A stretch of DNA of 64,000 bases from Aerococcus viridans (GCF_002083135.2 NZ_NBTM02000001.1:1860001-1924000), one strand, 5' to 3'; positions 1 through 10,858 are shown, numbered from the stretch's first letter. Program-made: numbers and translations. The notes: a model not told the origin generated them from the letters alone.

Positions 1-19
1 AGAAACCCTTATTTCCCAT
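1..19 (-). CDS. 5' end of a gene divergent from lexA (partial)
   Basis: Reading leftward, an ATG whose complement lies at 17-19 is preceded by GAGGTG at a normal distance, and the frame stays open to the window edge. Only six codons are visible (MGNKGF), so the product cannot be named. An extended -10 (TGGTATAAT on the minus strand, TATAAT at 65-70) lies upstream. Genes divergent from lexA in Firmicutes are often SOS genes such as yneA, but that is context and not seen here. Confidence 0.35.
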
Positions 20-119
20 GTTTGACACCTCATTTATCTTATTACGTGTATGATTGTGCCCTCTATTATACCAAATACTAGGCTATTAGACGAATATTGG
101 TCAGAATTTTCACATTCAT

Positions 120-160
120 CGAATGTACGTTTGTGTTGACCGAACGTATGTGCTATACTG
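120..160 (+). promoter_or_regulatory. lexA promoter with SOS boxes
   Basis: TTGTGT at 131-136 and TATACT at 154-159 are separated by 17 bases, a good sigma-A promoter. CGAATGTACGTTTG at 120-133 matches the Gram-positive LexA box (CGAAC-N4-GTTCG) with two changes and overlaps the -35. CGAACGTATGTGCT at 141-154 is a weaker second box filling the spacer. LexA bound here would block polymerase, so lexA is probably autoregulated and the divergent gene may share the control. Confidence 0.75.
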
Positions 161-218
161 ATTATAAATAAAGCGTGAATAGTTAGAACTCATAACCCAC
201 AAAAAAGGAGTACAGCTA

Positions 219-830
219 ATGAAAGAGCGTCATCTACAAATTCTAAAATGCATCTATTCAAACATTCAAAGTCAAGGTTTCCCCCCAACAGTAAGGGAAA
301 TCTGTGAAGCCGTGAACCTATCTTCAACTTCTACAGTCCATGGCCACCTTTCTCAATTAGAAAAGCAAGGTTATCTACTTCGGAACGCGACTAAACCGCG
401 TGCTATGGAAATCACAGACAAAGGCTTGGAGTTGCTAGGTGTATCTAGTCAAGGTATTCCAATGATTGGTACGGTAACTGCCGGTCAACCAATTACTGCC
501 GTTGAAGAAATTGAAGATTATTTCCCTATTCCACCTACTTTGAAGAACCAATCAGATTCCCTATTTATGTTGAAAATACGTGGTGATTCAATGATTGAAG
601 CAGGTATCTTAGATGGCGACTTCGTTATCGTTCGTCAAGAATCATCTGCCAAAAATGGTGATATTGTAATCGCCATGACAGACGAAGGTGAAGCTACCTG
701 TAAACGATTCTTTAAAGAGGATGGGTATATTCGCCTACAACCAGAAAACCATAGCTTAGAGCCTATTATTTTACCAGACGTGCAAATTTTAGGACGCGTA
801 ATCAGTTTATTTAGAGAACATACTTATTAA
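219..830 (+). CDS. lexA: LexA SOS repressor / autoprotease
   Basis: LexA represses SOS genes and cleaves itself when RecA filaments form on damaged DNA. The 203 residues are the usual length. An N-terminal winged helix (about 1-65, with [16 protein letters not shown]) is followed by an S24 peptidase domain. The scissile Ala88-Gly89 (TAGQP), catalytic Ser124 (GDSM) and Lys162 (ATCKRF) are all present, so the protein should be active. AAAAAAGGAG at 201-210 places the start at 219. The gene is monocistronic behind its own SOS-boxed promoter. Confidence 0.96.
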   Translation: MKERHLQILKCIYSNIQSQGFPPTVREICEAVNLSSTSTVHGHLSQLEKQGYLLRNATKPRAMEITDKGLELLGVSSQGIPMIGTVTAGQPITAVEEIEDYFPIPPTLKNQSDSLFMLKIRGDSMIEAGILDGDFVIVRQESSAKNGDIVIAMTDEGEATCKRFFKEDGYIRLQPENHSLEPIILPDVQILGRVISLFREHTY

Positions 831-839
831 TTCCTTATA

Positions 840-882
840 CCATGGTGGCATCCATTATCCGATGATCATCATGGCTTTTTTG
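840..882 (+). terminator. probable lexA terminator
   Basis: An imperfect hairpin (CCATGGTGGCATC against GATGATCATCATGG) is followed by a run of T at 876-881, directly after the lexA stop codon. The stem has mismatches, so the call is moderate. Confidence 0.5.
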
Positions 883-992
883 TGCCTTCAAATTAACCAG
901 GTCGATGCCTATACGACAATCACCTTTTTGCATTTTTGAAATATCCGCTATACTAATTGGAAGAGATATTCCAAATTGAAGGAGCAAAGTAT

Positions 993-1500
993 ATGAAGCA
1001 ATATATCGTCGATGCATTTGCAGAACAATTATTTGAAGATAATCCTGCTGCTGTCTGTATCTTAGACAAGTGGTTACCAGAAGACTTGATGATTAACATC
1101 ACAAAGGAAAATAACCTGTCAGAAACAGCCTTCGCGATTAAAGAAGCTGGCAACTACCATTTACGTTGGTTTACCCCCGGCGGTGAAATTGACCTTTATG
1201 GACATGCGACACTTGCGACAGCTTTCGTCATCATGAACTATATCGATTCAAGTTTAAAGCAAGTTTCCTTTGATCCACTTAGTGGCCAATTAACAGTAAC
1301 ACGTGATGGTGATCAATACGTCATGGCCTTCCCGTCTTATAAATTGCAATCTATCCCTGTAAGTGAAGCAATGGTAGCTGTACTAGGCGTAAGTCCTAAA
1401 GAAGCTTGGGCGGGACCGTAAGATGTTCTGTTAGTGAAGATCAGGTCACCTTGGCCGGGGCTGCCGTCTTATGAGCTGAATCTGAATTGAATATTACCGC
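993..1500 (+). pseudogene. PhzF-family epimerase/isomerase remnant
   Basis: The start at 993 follows GGAG at 981-984. The first 143 codons read as the N-terminal half of a PhzF-family protein (DAF near the N-terminus, DNPAAVC, the catalytic-type Glu in NLSETAF, FTPGGEIDLYGHATLA). A TAA at 1419-1421 then stops translation in AGP-stop-DVLLV, where the family normally has an aromatic residue. Past it, one frame gives DVLLV, another gives EDQVTLAGAAVL, and both meet further stops. The C-terminal half, with the second conserved GHP/GSA region, is absent. PhzF proteins usually have about 260-300 residues. I read this as a decayed gene with a nonsense change, a frameshift and a 3' deletion. Confidence 0.8.
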
Positions 1501-1540
1501 CTAATGATGATTGTTCGACCAAAATGCTATTCTTTATGCA

Positions 1541-1590
1541 AAAAAAACATGACCAAATCTCGCCCTATGGGGATTTGGTCATGTTTTCTG
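1541..1590. terminator. bidirectional terminator between phzF remnant and apt
   Basis: A perfect 15-bp stem (1545-1559 with 1572-1586) closes a 12-base loop. An A-run lies on its left (T-run for leftward transcripts) and TTTTCTG on its right. It should end the leftward recJ-apt transcript. Confidence 0.85.
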
Positions 1591-1608
1591 TTATTTTACT
1601 ACTTCATA

Positions 1609-2121
1609 CTAGTAGTGCATTAATGAGAATACGTCAGTACCAGCGATTTTTTCTCTGGCTTTGAATTCATCTAATTCTACTAAGAAGGCTGCACCAACAA
1701 CTTCGCCACCTAATTTTTCAATTAATGACACACAAGCTTCGATGGTACCACCAGTTGCCAATAAGTCATCTGCAATTAGAACTTTATCGCCCGGTTTAAT
1801 CGCATCTTTATGGATTTGTAGGGTTGATTGACCGTACTCCAAACCGTAATCGATTGATTCAATTTCACGAGGTAATTTACCTTTTTTACGTGCAGGAACG
1901 AAGCCAATATTTAATGCATAAGCAACTGGACAACCAACAATAAATCCGCGGGCTTCTGGTCCGACAACCACATCTACATCTTTTTCACGTGCAAATTCCA
2001 CGATTTCATTAATTGCTTCGTGGAAGGCTGGGCCATTCCCCATCAAAGGTGTGATATCTCTAAATAAGATATCTTTCTCTGGGAAGTCCTGTACGTCTGC
2101 AATATATTGTTTAAAATCCAT
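1609..2121 (-). CDS. apt: adenine phosphoribosyltransferase
   Basis: Apt converts adenine and PRPP to AMP in cytoplasmic purine salvage. The 170 residues match the family. The PRPP-binding loop lies at about 115-127 ([13 protein letters not shown]), and the N-terminal FRDITPLM and [11 protein letters not shown] segments are typical. AGGAGGAAAATA precedes the ATG. The start codon overlaps the stop of recJ by one base, so the two are translationally coupled, the common Firmicutes arrangement. A strong hairpin at 1541-1590 ends the transcript. Confidence 0.96.
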   Translation of the reverse strand: MDFKQYIADVQDFPEKDILFRDITPLMGNGPAFHEAINEIVEFAREKDVDVVVGPEARGFIVGCPVAYALNIGFVPARKKGKLPREIESIDYGLEYGQSTLQIHKDAIKPGDKVLIADDLLATGGTIEACVSLIEKLGGEVVGAAFLVELDEFKAREKIAGTDVFSLMHY

Positions 2122-4466
2122 TATTTTCCTCCTGAATAGAAATAATCTTTAATCATTTTAACATCATTATACCGTAAAAGTCGTTCATTATTGATTTGGG
2201 TCTCCCAATCGGCCATGGTTTGAGTTGCCAATAAGTCTACCTTCTCATTTACCGGTAAGGTCACTAAATCCGTATTATGCCATTTAACCAATTCCGCTTC
2301 TTCTAGGACTTTCACCATTAAATCAAGCTTCACCTTAGAAATCTTGAAGAAGTCCGCCAGCGCCTGTTCCTTACCCGCGAGTGGAACAGTTCCGTGGCCT
2401 TGTAAGTATTTATATAATTGGCCGAACTCTTGCCGGGTTGGTTTTCCAACCATGTAGGCATTAACTGCAGAATAAGCATAAACATAAATATTATCAATTG
2501 CCGCTTGGTTTATCAAGTCTTTAACTGCTGATAAGTCCTTTGGAATATCGAAAATGACCAAGCTTTCCTTACTAGCAAGCACCGATTCTTTTTCAAGTAT
2601 TTGACCAATCTCACTGGTCATGATGGCCTCACTTGTAAAAGGAATTTCGTCTTTATAAGCCTTGAAAAACGGCGCATTTTCAAAGATATAAGTGGCATTT
2701 TCAATCGACATGATTTGATTACGCTCGCGCATATTTCGCAAGTCAAAAATACTTTTACTAGACTGGCGAATATCCTTGATTTGAGCTTGCGGTGATTGGT
2801 TCCCGTTCCATGCGTTGATGGACAAGGTGACTACCACATCGATTGGTTCGTTCGCTACTAATTGTTTGGCTAAGGCGCCAGATTTAAAAGCAATCATACT
2901 TGTTTTGACATCTGCATCTGCTACTGTCAGTTTCAAAGTATTCTTGTCCTTCCCAATCAATTGGATTTGTGATAATTGGACGTCCTTTATTAAAAACAAG
3001 GGTTGTCGGTTATCGGTACCAAAGGGTTTAATTGGGTCAAGGGCTTTGATATTTTCAAGGGTGATGTCTGTAATCCCAATGATCCCATCAATTTTCAGCG
3101 GTGTTTGCTGAGTATATACCGCTTCAAATTCTGCCACTCGGTCAAGTAAAGCCGACTTCCAAGCTTCAAACTGGTCAATAGCTACGGTCATCCCAGCGGC
3201 CATTTCATGACCACCAAATTTGTCCGCATAGTCTTTACCGGCTTGTAATACTTGGAAAAGGTCAATCCCTTCTATTGAACGGCCAGACCCTTTATAGCTG
3301 CCATTTTCAGGTTTCTTGCTTAGTAGAATGGTTGGTCGGTGATATTTTTCAACCAAACGACTGGCTACTATTCCTAGCACCCCTTCATGCCAACCCTCTT
3401 GGCCCAAGATAATCATTTGCGGTAATTGACTTTCACGGTTAACTATGGCTTCCGCTTCTGTCACCATCTTATCAACGATAGCTTTACGGGCGTTATTTTC
3501 TGAGTCTAGTAACTCAACCAGTTCGCTAACTTCTTGGTCATCAAAAGAGGTTAAGAACCGCACACCAGGGTTTGGATCGCCCAAACGACCTAAGGCATTT
3601 AATCTCGGTCCGAGAATAAAACCAATCGTTTGCTCATCGATTTGGTCTGGCTGAATGCTCTCTTTTTCAAAGAACATCTGTAAGCCTAACCGCTCGGTAT
3701 GCTTCATTTGGTCTAATCCAGACGCCACAATGACCCGGTTTTCGTCAGTTAGTGGCACCAAGTCAGCAACGGTTCCAATAGCAGCAACATCCAGTAAATC
3801 ACTTGGCGTTTCACCAAGTAAGGCTGTGGCCAATTTCAAAGCGACACCTGCACCTGCTAAATCACCAAAAGGATATTGACCCTCTGGATGTCGTGGATGG
3901 ACGATGGCATAGGCATCCGGCAAGCTGTCCCCGATTTCATGATGGTCGGTGATAATCACGTCTACACCTTGGTCTTTGGCGTAAGCTACGGCTTCGTGTC
4001 CTGCTACCCCATTATCACAAGTCAGGATCAGTTGCGTCCCTTTCTTGATGTAATAAGCATATACATCCTTGTTTGGCCCATACCCATCTTCAAACCGATT
4101 AGGTAAGTAGAAGGATACATTGGCCCCAAGCATTTCTAGGGTTTCATACAAAATCGTCGTTGATGTGATCCCATCTGCATCATAATCCCCGTAGATTAAA
4201 ATCTCTTCATAGTCTTCCACCGCTTGTTGTAGCCTCGAAACGGCCTTTTCCATATCTTTTAATAAGAATGGATCATGAAATACGGGCTCTTTAGCGATAA
4301 AAGCTTGAATCGCTTCAGCTGTTTGGTAGCCCTTATCATAAATGACCTGTACGACCATCTTTGGTAAGGATAGGTCTTCAGCTAGCTGCTGGATAAAGGC
4401 TGCAGCTGTATCATCTGCATTGCTTAAGTATTCAGGTTCTATCCATTCATAAACTGATTGCAACAA
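2121..4466 (-). CDS. recJ: single-stranded-DNA-specific exonuclease RecJ
   Basis: RecJ is the 5'-3' ssDNA exonuclease of the RecF recombination, base excision and mismatch repair pathways. The 781-residue length is usual for Firmicutes. The DHH phosphoesterase core shows DYDADG at 94-99, CDNGV near 150, DHH at 174-176 and GAGVALKLA just past 200. The DHHA1 part follows with GSGRS and FGGHEMAAG, and the rest is the OB and C-terminal extension. Translation starts at a TTG preceded by GAGG. The gene lies directly upstream of apt and about 30 bases downstream of an SDR gene. Confidence 0.95.
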   Translation of the reverse strand: MLQSVYEWIEPEYLSNADDTAAAFIQQLAEDLSLPKMVVQVIYDKGYQTAEAIQAFIAKEPVFHDPFLLKDMEKAVSRLQQAVEDYEEILIYGDYDADGITSTTILYETLEMLGANVSFYLPNRFEDGYGPNKDVYAYYIKKGTQLILTCDNGVAGHEAVAYAKDQGVDVIITDHHEIGDSLPDAYAIVHPRHPEGQYPFGDLAGAGVALKLATALLGETPSDLLDVAAIGTVADLVPLTDENRVIVASGLDQMKHTERLGLQMFFEKESIQPDQIDEQTIGFILGPRLNALGRLGDPNPGVRFLTSFDDQEVSELVELLDSENNARKAIVDKMVTEAEAIVNRESQLPQMIILGQEGWHEGVLGIVASRLVEKYHRPTILLSKKPENGSYKGSGRSIEGIDLFQVLQAGKDYADKFGGHEMAAGMTVAIDQFEAWKSALLDRVAEFEAVYTQQTPLKIDGIIGITDITLENIKALDPIKPFGTDNRQPLFLIKDVQLSQIQLIGKDKNTLKLTVADADVKTSMIAFKSGALAKQLVANEPIDVVVTLSINAWNGNQSPQAQIKDIRQSSKSIFDLRNMRERNQIMSIENATYIFENAPFFKAYKDEIPFTSEAIMTSEIGQILEKESVLASKESLVIFDIPKDLSAVKDLINQAAIDNIYVYAYSAVNAYMVGKPTRQEFGQLYKYLQGHGTVPLAGKEQALADFFKISKVKLDLMVKVLEEAELVKWHNTDLVTLPVNEKVDLLATQTMADWETQINNERLLRYNDVKMIKDYFYSGGK

Positions 4467-4498
4467 AATTTGTCCTCATTTCTAAGTTTCGTAGAAAA

Positions 4499-5296
4499 TT
4501 AGTCTCTAAATTGGCCTTTTTCATAGGTCATATGAATCAAACGATAGGCTAGGCTTGGCGCCAATCTCATTAGACGGTTCATAATGTCATAGTAAAATGG
4601 CACGATTACCTCAAACTGGCCACGTTCAATCGCGGTTGCCATCTTGTCAGCAACAATCTCTGGTGTGGTGGCAAAAGATTGGACATTTTCAAAGTATGAC
4701 CCATCTTTATCCGCGATATCAAAGAAGGCAGTGTCAACTGGACCAGGCAAGATACAAGTCACCTTAATCTTGGTTGACCACAAATCTTGTCTTAAGCCGT
4801 TGGCAAAGGCATGAACGCCCGCTTTACTAGCTGCGTATACAGCTGATTTAGGCGTTTGAATTAAGCCAGCAACTGACCCAATTAAGGTGATATTATTGGC
4901 TTCCGTATCTTGGTCTAACATCCCAGCTGCAAAGCGTTTTGAAAGGAACATGGTTAATAATAAATTAGTATGGGTCAGTTTAGCGATTTGCGAATAAGCT
5001 TGGTCACTAATTGCAGAAAAATCACCGAACCCTAAACAATGGACAAAATTTTCGATTTGTCCTTTGTCAAAGCAATATTGGGCGAATTTCTCGGCTTCGT
5101 CACCAGTCACTAAGTCCGCTGTATAAGCTAAAACTTGTCCTGCACCTAATTCCTTGGCCTGTTTCTTTGTTTCGTACAATCGCTTTTCATTTCGACCGTT
5201 GATGATGATATTTCTACCTTCGCTGGCCATTTTATAAGCAAAAGCTTGACCGATTCCTGAAGATGCACCTGTAATGACTGTGTATGTTTGAGACAT
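4499..5296 (-). CDS. short-chain dehydrogenase/reductase (SDR)
   Basis: This is a classical NAD(P)H-dependent SDR with unknown substrate. With the ATG at 5296 it has 265 residues. The cofactor loop TGASSGIG lies at 9-16, and the catalytic triad is Ser141, Tyr154 and Lys158 (VYAASK). I chose this start because GGAG sits eight bases upstream; an in-frame GTG and ATG further up lie inside or against that site. The gene sits between rnz and recJ on the same strand, the position of YqjQ/DltE-like SDRs in other Firmicutes, so an envelope or lipid role is possible but unproven. Confidence 0.85.
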   Translation of the reverse strand: MSQTYTVITGASSGIGQAFAYKMASEGRNIIINGRNEKRLYETKKQAKELGAGQVLAYTADLVTGDEAEKFAQYCFDKGQIENFVHCLGFGDFSAISDQAYSQIAKLTHTNLLLTMFLSKRFAAGMLDQDTEANNITLIGSVAGLIQTPKSAVYAASKAGVHAFANGLRQDLWSTKIKVTCILPGPVDTAFFDIADKDGSYFENVQSFATTPEIVADKMATAIERGQFEVIVPFYYDIMNRLMRLAPSLAYRLIHMTYEKGQFRD

Positions 5297-5323
5297 TTTC
5301 ATCACTCCTATAAATGTGGCTAC

Positions 5324-6244
5324 TTATCCGAGACTGATTGAATCAAAATCTTTTACAATTTGGCTGTTGGCAAACACTTTCCTAGCATCTGCCTCTAGTT
5401 GCTGTGAGGCTTTTCCTACATATCTAGCTGAGATATGGGTTAGTAATAATTGTTTGACATTGGCTTCCTTAGCCACTTGACCGGCTTGTTTAGCGGTTGA
5501 ATGGTAGTAATTACGTGCCATCCGTTCCTCGCCAGCAGCAAAGGTCGCTTCATGTACTAAAAAGTCCGCATCTTTTGCAAGTGCTACTGCATTTTGGTTA
5601 TAACGGGTATCACCTAGAATGGTGACAATATGGCCCTTTTTGTCAGGTCCAATGAAGTCACGACCATCTAACTGGGTACCATCTTCTAAAGTAATGGTCT
5701 TGCCTTGTTTTAGTTGACCTAGTAAAGGCCCATTTGGTACGCCAGCTTCTCTCGCCTTATCAATTAACAATTCCCCTACCTGGTCTGCCTCAATGACTCT
5801 AAAGCCATAAGACTGAATGGCATGGTCTAAGGTTTTATAGCTAACTTGGTATTGATCATTTTGAAAGACCATACCTTCATCCGCTAATTCTTGAATGGTT
5901 AGATCATAGCCTAAGGTCGTACGGGTAACTTGAAGAAAGTTATTAATATAGGCTTTAATGCCTTTAGGTCCATAAATGGTCACCGGAGACTCCCCACCTT
6001 GATGACTTCTTGACGATAAAAAGCCTGGCAAACCAAAGATATGGTCTCCGTGTAAATGCGTGATAAAAATTTTAGTGACTTTACGCGGTTTCAATGTGGT
6101 TTTCATAATTTGATGTTGGGTTGCTTCTCCGCAATCAAACATCCACATTTCATTACTTTCGTCTAATAGTTTTAACATGATACTTGTCACGTTACGACTT
6201 CTACTTGGAACGCCAGCACCTGTTCCCAAAAAAGTTATCTCCAC
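5324..6244 (-). CDS. rnz: ribonuclease Z (tRNA 3' endonuclease)
   Basis: RNase Z cuts pre-tRNAs just after the discriminator base when CCA is not encoded. The 306 residues fit the short bacterial form. The metallo-beta-lactamase motif THLHGDH lies at 62-68, FLGTGAGVPS opens the protein, and HEATF plus LTHISARY carry the remaining metal ligands. Translation starts at a GTG; the ribosome-binding site is weak. The downstream SDR follows within 30 bases. Confidence 0.95.
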   Translation of the reverse strand: MEITFLGTGAGVPSRSRNVTSIMLKLLDESNEMWMFDCGEATQHQIMKTTLKPRKVTKIFITHLHGDHIFGLPGFLSSRSHQGGESPVTIYGPKGIKAYINNFLQVTRTTLGYDLTIQELADEGMVFQNDQYQVSYKTLDHAIQSYGFRVIEADQVGELLIDKAREAGVPNGPLLGQLKQGKTITLEDGTQLDGRDFIGPDKKGHIVTILGDTRYNQNAVALAKDADFLVHEATFAAGEERMARNYYHSTAKQAGQVAKEANVKQLLLTHISARYVGKASQQLEADARKVFANSQIVKDFDSISLG

Positions 6245-6276
6245 TTTTTTTCGCTCATTTCTATTTTATATATTCG

Positions 6277-6330
6277 TAAAAAATCAAGAGCGCACATTAA
6301 ATCCAAGTCTCCCTGTTCAATGTGCGCTCG
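6277..6330 (-). terminator. obg terminator
   Basis: An 11-bp perfect stem (6288-6298 with 6319-6329) has, for leftward transcription, a T-run at 6278-6284. It ends the obg transcript and separates it from rnz. Confidence 0.8.
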
Positions 6331-6337
6331 TCTTTCA

Positions 6338-6480
6338 GTGGGTCTGAGACTAAAGCGTCGCATGCCCACCAACAATACTCATGATATCAGGTTGCAAAAG
6401 TCAGCATTTTCCGACACTTCCAAAAATGCGCCAATTACTTTACAGTAGTTGTTCGACTTTTGGGAAGTGCGTTGATCCTA
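6338..6480. other. structured intergenic element downstream of obg
   Basis: Between obg and its terminator are two further palindromes: a GTGGG/CCCAC stem at 6338-6342 and 6365-6369, and a larger one pairing 6415-6426 with 6458-6469 (CACTTCC against GGGAAGTG, one bulge) around an inner TACT/AGTA. No open frame is visible. It could be an untranslated 3' structure or an intergenic repeat; copy number cannot be judged from one window. Confidence 0.45.
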
Positions 6481-6500
6481 AACGACTCTTGTCACACCTA

Positions 6501-7826
6501 CTATTCTTGGAATTCGAACTCGTAATCTAGGATACGGATAATATCCCCTTGCTTCGCACCACGTGCAGCCAAGGCTTTATCAACACCCATATTTTTCAAC
6601 TGACGAGCAAATCGTAATGCCGACTCATCATATTCCAAGTTCGCCATCTTGAATGTTTTCTCAATTTTGTCACCGTATAAGTAGAAGGTCCCATCTGACT
6701 CACGGCCCACATAGAATGGTGGTTCCTCGTCTTCAGGGATTTCATAAACCACTGTTTCAGTAGACGCTTGTTTGCCTTCTTCAGCAATACGCTCTTCTTC
6801 TAAACGGATCAATTCAGCCGTATGGTCCATTAAAGGATCTAAACCTTCTCTAGTATAAGCTGAGATTGGGAAAATTTCTGGCAATTCTAAGTCTGGATAG
6901 TTTTCTGCAAAATAGCTTGCAAGTTTTTCCTTGAATTCTTCAATATATAATTCAGCTTCAGGAATATCCATTTTATTGGCTACGATAATCGTTGGTTTAG
7001 ACATCAAATTGTCATCATAATTATGCAATTCTTTGTTGATGGCTACATAATCATCAAATGGGTCACGGTTTTCAAAGCCACCCATATCAATCACATGTAA
7101 AATCACCTTGGTACGCTCAACGTGGCGTAAGAATTGGAATCCTAAACCAATACCATCAGCAGCCCCTTCGATTAACCCTGGTAAATCGGCTAATACAAAA
7201 GATTCATGCGAACGAGTATTTACCACACCTAAATTTGGTGTAATGGTCGTAAAGTGGTAATCACCAATTTTAGGTGTTGCCGCTGTGACAACCGATAATA
7301 AGGTTGATTTACCAACTGATGGGAAACCAACTAATCCAGCATCAGCAATCAATTTCAATTCTAGTTGTAGGGTAATTTCGTCACCTGGTTCACCATTTTC
7401 AGCGATTTCTGGTGCCGGGTTGTTGTGGGTCGCAAATTTCATGTTCCCACGGCCACCACGACCACCATGTGCAACGACGAGCTCTTCACCGTTCTCCACT
7501 AAATCACCAATAATTTGACCAGTGTCAAAGTTTTTGACAACAGTTCCAGGGGGTACAGCGACATACATATCCTCTGCACCACGACCGTACATACCTTTTG
7601 GCATACCATTTTCACCTGGTTTTGCCTTAAAGTGACGGTTGTAACGGAAATCCATCAAGGTTCTTAACCCTTCGTCAACTTTGAAGATGATGTCGCCTCC
7701 GCGACCGCCATCTCCTCCAGCTGGACCTCCATCTGGACGATATTTTTCTCGTAAAAAGGCAACCATACCGTCGCCACCCTTACCTCCTTTTACCCAGATC
7801 TTGGCATAATCAAAAAATGTTGACAT
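6501..7826 (-). CDS. obg: Obg/CgtA GTPase
   Basis: Obg is an essential GTPase acting in 50S ribosome assembly and stringent-response signalling. The 441 residues show the three expected domains: a glycine-rich Obg fold (about 1-158), a G domain with [18 protein letters not shown] and NKMD, and the C-terminal OCT domain found in many Firmicutes. AAAGGAGG lies just before the ATG at 7826. It follows glyS closely on the same strand and may share transcripts with it. Confidence 0.97.
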   Translation of the reverse strand: MSTFFDYAKIWVKGGKGGDGMVAFLREKYRPDGGPAGGDGGRGGDIIFKVDEGLRTLMDFRYNRHFKAKPGENGMPKGMYGRGAEDMYVAVPPGTVVKNFDTGQIIGDLVENGEELVVAHGGRGGRGNMKFATHNNPAPEIAENGEPGDEITLQLELKLIADAGLVGFPSVGKSTLLSVVTAATPKIGDYHFTTITPNLGVVNTRSHESFVLADLPGLIEGAADGIGLGFQFLRHVERTKVILHVIDMGGFENRDPFDDYVAINKELHNYDDNLMSKPTIIVANKMDIPEAELYIEEFKEKLASYFAENYPDLELPEIFPISAYTREGLDPLMDHTAELIRLEEERIAEEGKQASTETVVYEIPEDEEPPFYVGRESDGTFYLYGDKIEKTFKMANLEYDESALRFARQLKNMGVDKALAARGAKQGDIIRILDYEFEFQE

Positions 7827-7862
7827 GTGTTACCCCTCCTTTCAATTTCTTTTATTTTGCTT

Positions 7863-9941
7863 TTATTTCGTGTTAATACGGTTTGTATCAGCAAGCGTCA
7901 AAATTGCTTGCGCAATCATGCTTAAGATGCCTAAACGGTTGTTTTGTACCGTTTGGTCTTCAGCAAATACCATGTTGTTATCAAAGAATTCGGTAATAAC
8001 TGGTGTTAATGCCTCAAGTTGATTATAGTTGTTCTGCATGTCATTTGTCATCTCTAACCCTTTAGCAGCATTAAACAATGCAACTTCTGAATCTGATTCA
8101 AAACGACTTTCTTCTATTGTAACATCTTGGACATTAAGTTCACGGGCTTTCGCACCCAAGTTCAAAATACGGTTCCATGCTTCAAGTGTTTCTTTAAATG
8201 ACGCTTTTTCACTAGCTGCTTGTAAGACTTTACTTGCCGCTAATTTTCTTAAGATATCCGCTGAACGGCTTTGCAAAACAGCATCCGCGATATCATAACG
8301 AACTCCTTGGTCATTTAAGATAGCTTTCAAGCGGTCATTCACAAATTGGCTTAAAGCTGTTTGCAAGTGAACTAGGCGTTCTTGGTCTTCAATACCATAA
8401 ACAGTTTGCAAGATACTAATGATATCAGTTTTCCAGTCAAAAGTTAACTCATTTTCGATTAGAATACGCACAATTCCTGATGTTTGTCGACGTAAAGCAA
8501 ACGGATCGTTTGAACCAGAAGGAATTCGGTCAATATTAAAGAATGAAATCACTGAATCTAGTTTGTCTGACACAGCAAATAATTTACCCAATTGGCTAGC
8601 AGGTAATTCACCTTCAGCAGAAATTGGCATGTAGTGTTCGCGAATAGCAGTAGCAACTGCAGGTGCTTCACCAAATGCTAAGGCATATTTTTCACCCATG
8701 ATCCCTTGTAATTCAGAGAATTCATCCACAATACCAGTCATTAAATCAAACTTGTAGATTTCACCAGTTCGAGTGACGTCAGCAATTTGGACTTCAGCTA
8801 ACTGACCAGACCATTTTTCGGCTAAATATTGGGCTATTTGACCAGTACGGGCCATTTTTTCCTGTAGAGAACCAATTTCAGCATGGAAAGTTACTTTAGC
8901 TAAACGGTCTTGGAAGTCTTGAATCGTTTTAGTTTTATCTTCATTGACGAAGAAGAAACCATCTTCCAATCGTGCAGTTAGGACTTTTTGATTACCCTTA
9001 CGGACATTATCTAAGTGTTCAGCATTACCGTTACGAACAGCTAAGAACAATGGCAACAATTTGCCTGCTTGGTCTTTAACATAAAAGTAACGTTGGTGGT
9101 TCTTCATTGAAGTGATCAATACTTCATCTGGTAATTCAAGGTATTTCTTGTCAAAGTTGCCGATAAAGGCAGTTGGGTATTCAACAATTTGGGTAACTTC
9201 TTCAAGTAAGTCAGCATCGATGTCGATTTGGTATTGGTTTTCGCTCGCTAATTGCTCGATTTGTTGTTCGATTAATGCTTTTCGTTCGTCTTGTTTTACA
9301 ATAACAAATTCGTCAGCTAAGGCTGCCTCATAAGCATTGGCATCCGCAATCACGACCTCTTGAGAACCTAAATAACGGTGTCCACGTGAGATATTTGAAG
9401 CTGTTAGATTCAAGAAGGTTAACGGTAAGACTTGGTCATCTAATAAGGCAACCATCCAGTGGATTGGGCGGATGTATTTAACATCATATGAAGCCCAGTG
9501 CATAGAAACAGGGAATGACATTTGGTCAATAACTGAAACCACATCTTGTAAAATGTCAGCCGCTTGGCTACCTGGTTGCGAAATATTAATGAAGACGTAC
9601 TCTTCACCTTTGACTTCTTCAAAGTAAATATCCTCAACAGAAGCACCTTTACCGCGGGCGAAACCTTGAGCAGCTTTCGTCCAGTTACCCTCTTCATCTT
9701 GAGCAATACGTTTAGCAGGTCCCTTAGCTACTTCAGAGAAGTCTGTTTGCTTATCTGCTAAGCCATTAACACGCACAGTCAAACGACGCGGTGTCGCAAA
9801 CGTTTCGACATCGTCAAAAATTAAACGGTTATCTGACAAAAAGTTTTCTACTAGCGATTTTAATTGGTTCACGGCATTACGTACGTATTGAGCAGGTACT
9901 TCTTCCAAACCAATTTCAAATAAAAATGTATGTTGGCTCAT
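7863..9941 (-). CDS. glyS: glycyl-tRNA synthetase beta subunit
   Basis: This is the beta subunit of the alpha2-beta2 glycyl-tRNA synthetase, which binds tRNA-Gly. The 692 residues match the family. FLFEIGLEEVPA opens the protein, followed by FATPRRL, KGPAKR and the FLAVRNG segment. The start codon overlaps the glyQ stop by one base, giving coupled synthesis of the subunits. Expression is set by the glycine T-box at 10912-11131. Confidence 0.97.
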   Translation of the reverse strand: MSQHTFLFEIGLEEVPAQYVRNAVNQLKSLVENFLSDNRLIFDDVETFATPRRLTVRVNGLADKQTDFSEVAKGPAKRIAQDEEGNWTKAAQGFARGKGASVEDIYFEEVKGEEYVFINISQPGSQAADILQDVVSVIDQMSFPVSMHWASYDVKYIRPIHWMVALLDDQVLPLTFLNLTASNISRGHRYLGSQEVVIADANAYEAALADEFVIVKQDERKALIEQQIEQLASENQYQIDIDADLLEEVTQIVEYPTAFIGNFDKKYLELPDEVLITSMKNHQRYFYVKDQAGKLLPLFLAVRNGNAEHLDNVRKGNQKVLTARLEDGFFFVNEDKTKTIQDFQDRLAKVTFHAEIGSLQEKMARTGQIAQYLAEKWSGQLAEVQIADVTRTGEIYKFDLMTGIVDEFSELQGIMGEKYALAFGEAPAVATAIREHYMPISAEGELPASQLGKLFAVSDKLDSVISFFNIDRIPSGSNDPFALRRQTSGIVRILIENELTFDWKTDIISILQTVYGIEDQERLVHLQTALSQFVNDRLKAILNDQGVRYDIADAVLQSRSADILRKLAASKVLQAASEKASFKETLEAWNRILNLGAKARELNVQDVTIEESRFESDSEVALFNAAKGLEMTNDMQNNYNQLEALTPVITEFFDNNMVFAEDQTVQNNRLGILSMIAQAILTLADTNRINTK

Positions 9942-10858
9942 TATTTTTCCTCCTTCAATAACGCTTCTGCAGTTTCACGGTCTAACAATGGATAACCTAA
10001 GTCAGCACGTTTCTTCACAAACATTTTTGCTACACGGCGAGCCATGTTACGAATACGTGCAAGGTAAGCGGCACGGTCAGTAACTGAAATCACACCACGA
10101 GCATCCAGTAAGTTAAATGCATGTGAACATTTCAAAATGTAATCATAAGCTGGGTGGACTAATTCGTTGTCGATTTGTTTCAAGGCTTCTGCTTCATATT
10201 TATTGAAGGCAGAAAATAACATGTCTACATCAGATTCTTCAAATGAGTAAACTGAATGCTCGTATTCTGCTTGACCAAAAATTTCACCGTATTTAACGCC
10301 TTCAACCCATTCAATATCGTAAACTGAATCTACTTCTTGGATATAAGATGCTAAACGTTCCAAACCATATGTTAATTCAGATGTAACAGGTTTACATTCT
10401 AAACCACCAACTTGTTGGAAATAAGTAAATTGGGTGACTTCCATCCCGTCTAACCAAACTTCCCAACCTAAACCAGCACAGCCAAGTGATGGGTTTTCCC
10501 AGTTGTCTTCTACAAAACGAATATCATGTTTTAATGGATCAATCCCTAATTGTTTCAAGCTTTCAATGTATAATTCTTGAATATTATCTGGGTTTGGTTT
10601 CATCACTACTTGGAATTGGTGATGTTGGTATAGACGGTTAGGGTTTTCACCGTAACGACCATCTGCTGGACGGCGAGATGGTTCTACGTAGCAAGCGTTC
10701 CATGGTTCAGGACCAATTGCACGCAAGAAAGTATAAGGTGACATGGTACCAGCACCTTTTTCAGTGTCATATGCGTTTAAAACTAAACAACCTTGTTCAG
10801 CCCAGTAGTTTTGTAAAGTTAAAATTATATCTTGAAATGTTTTATGATTGGTTGCCAA
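9941..10858 (-). CDS. glyQ: glycyl-tRNA synthetase alpha subunit
   Basis: This is the catalytic alpha subunit, which activates glycine and charges tRNA-Gly together with Gly[35 protein letters not shown] and [10 protein letters not shown] are highly conserved. An open frame extends further upstream to 10954, but that part runs through the T-box terminator. The family begins close to [10 protein letters not shown], so I place the start at the TTG at 10858 (about 305 residues), with GAGGAA upstream. A GTG at 10867 is the alternative but its Shine-Dalgarno spacing is too short. Confidence 0.93.
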   Translation of the reverse strand: MATNHKTFQDIILTLQNYWAEQGCLVLNAYDTEKGAGTMSPYTFLRAIGPEPWNACYVEPSRRPADGRYGENPNRLYQHHQFQVVMKPNPDNIQELYIESLKQLGIDPLKHDIRFVEDNWENPSLGCAGLGWEVWLDGMEVTQFTYFQQVGGLECKPVTSELTYGLERLASYIQEVDSVYDIEWVEGVKYGEIFGQAEYEHSVYSFEESDVDMLFSAFNKYEAEALKQIDNELVHPAYDYILKCSHAFNLLDARGVISVTDRAAYLARIRNMARRVAKMFVKKRADLGYPLLDRETAEALLKEEK

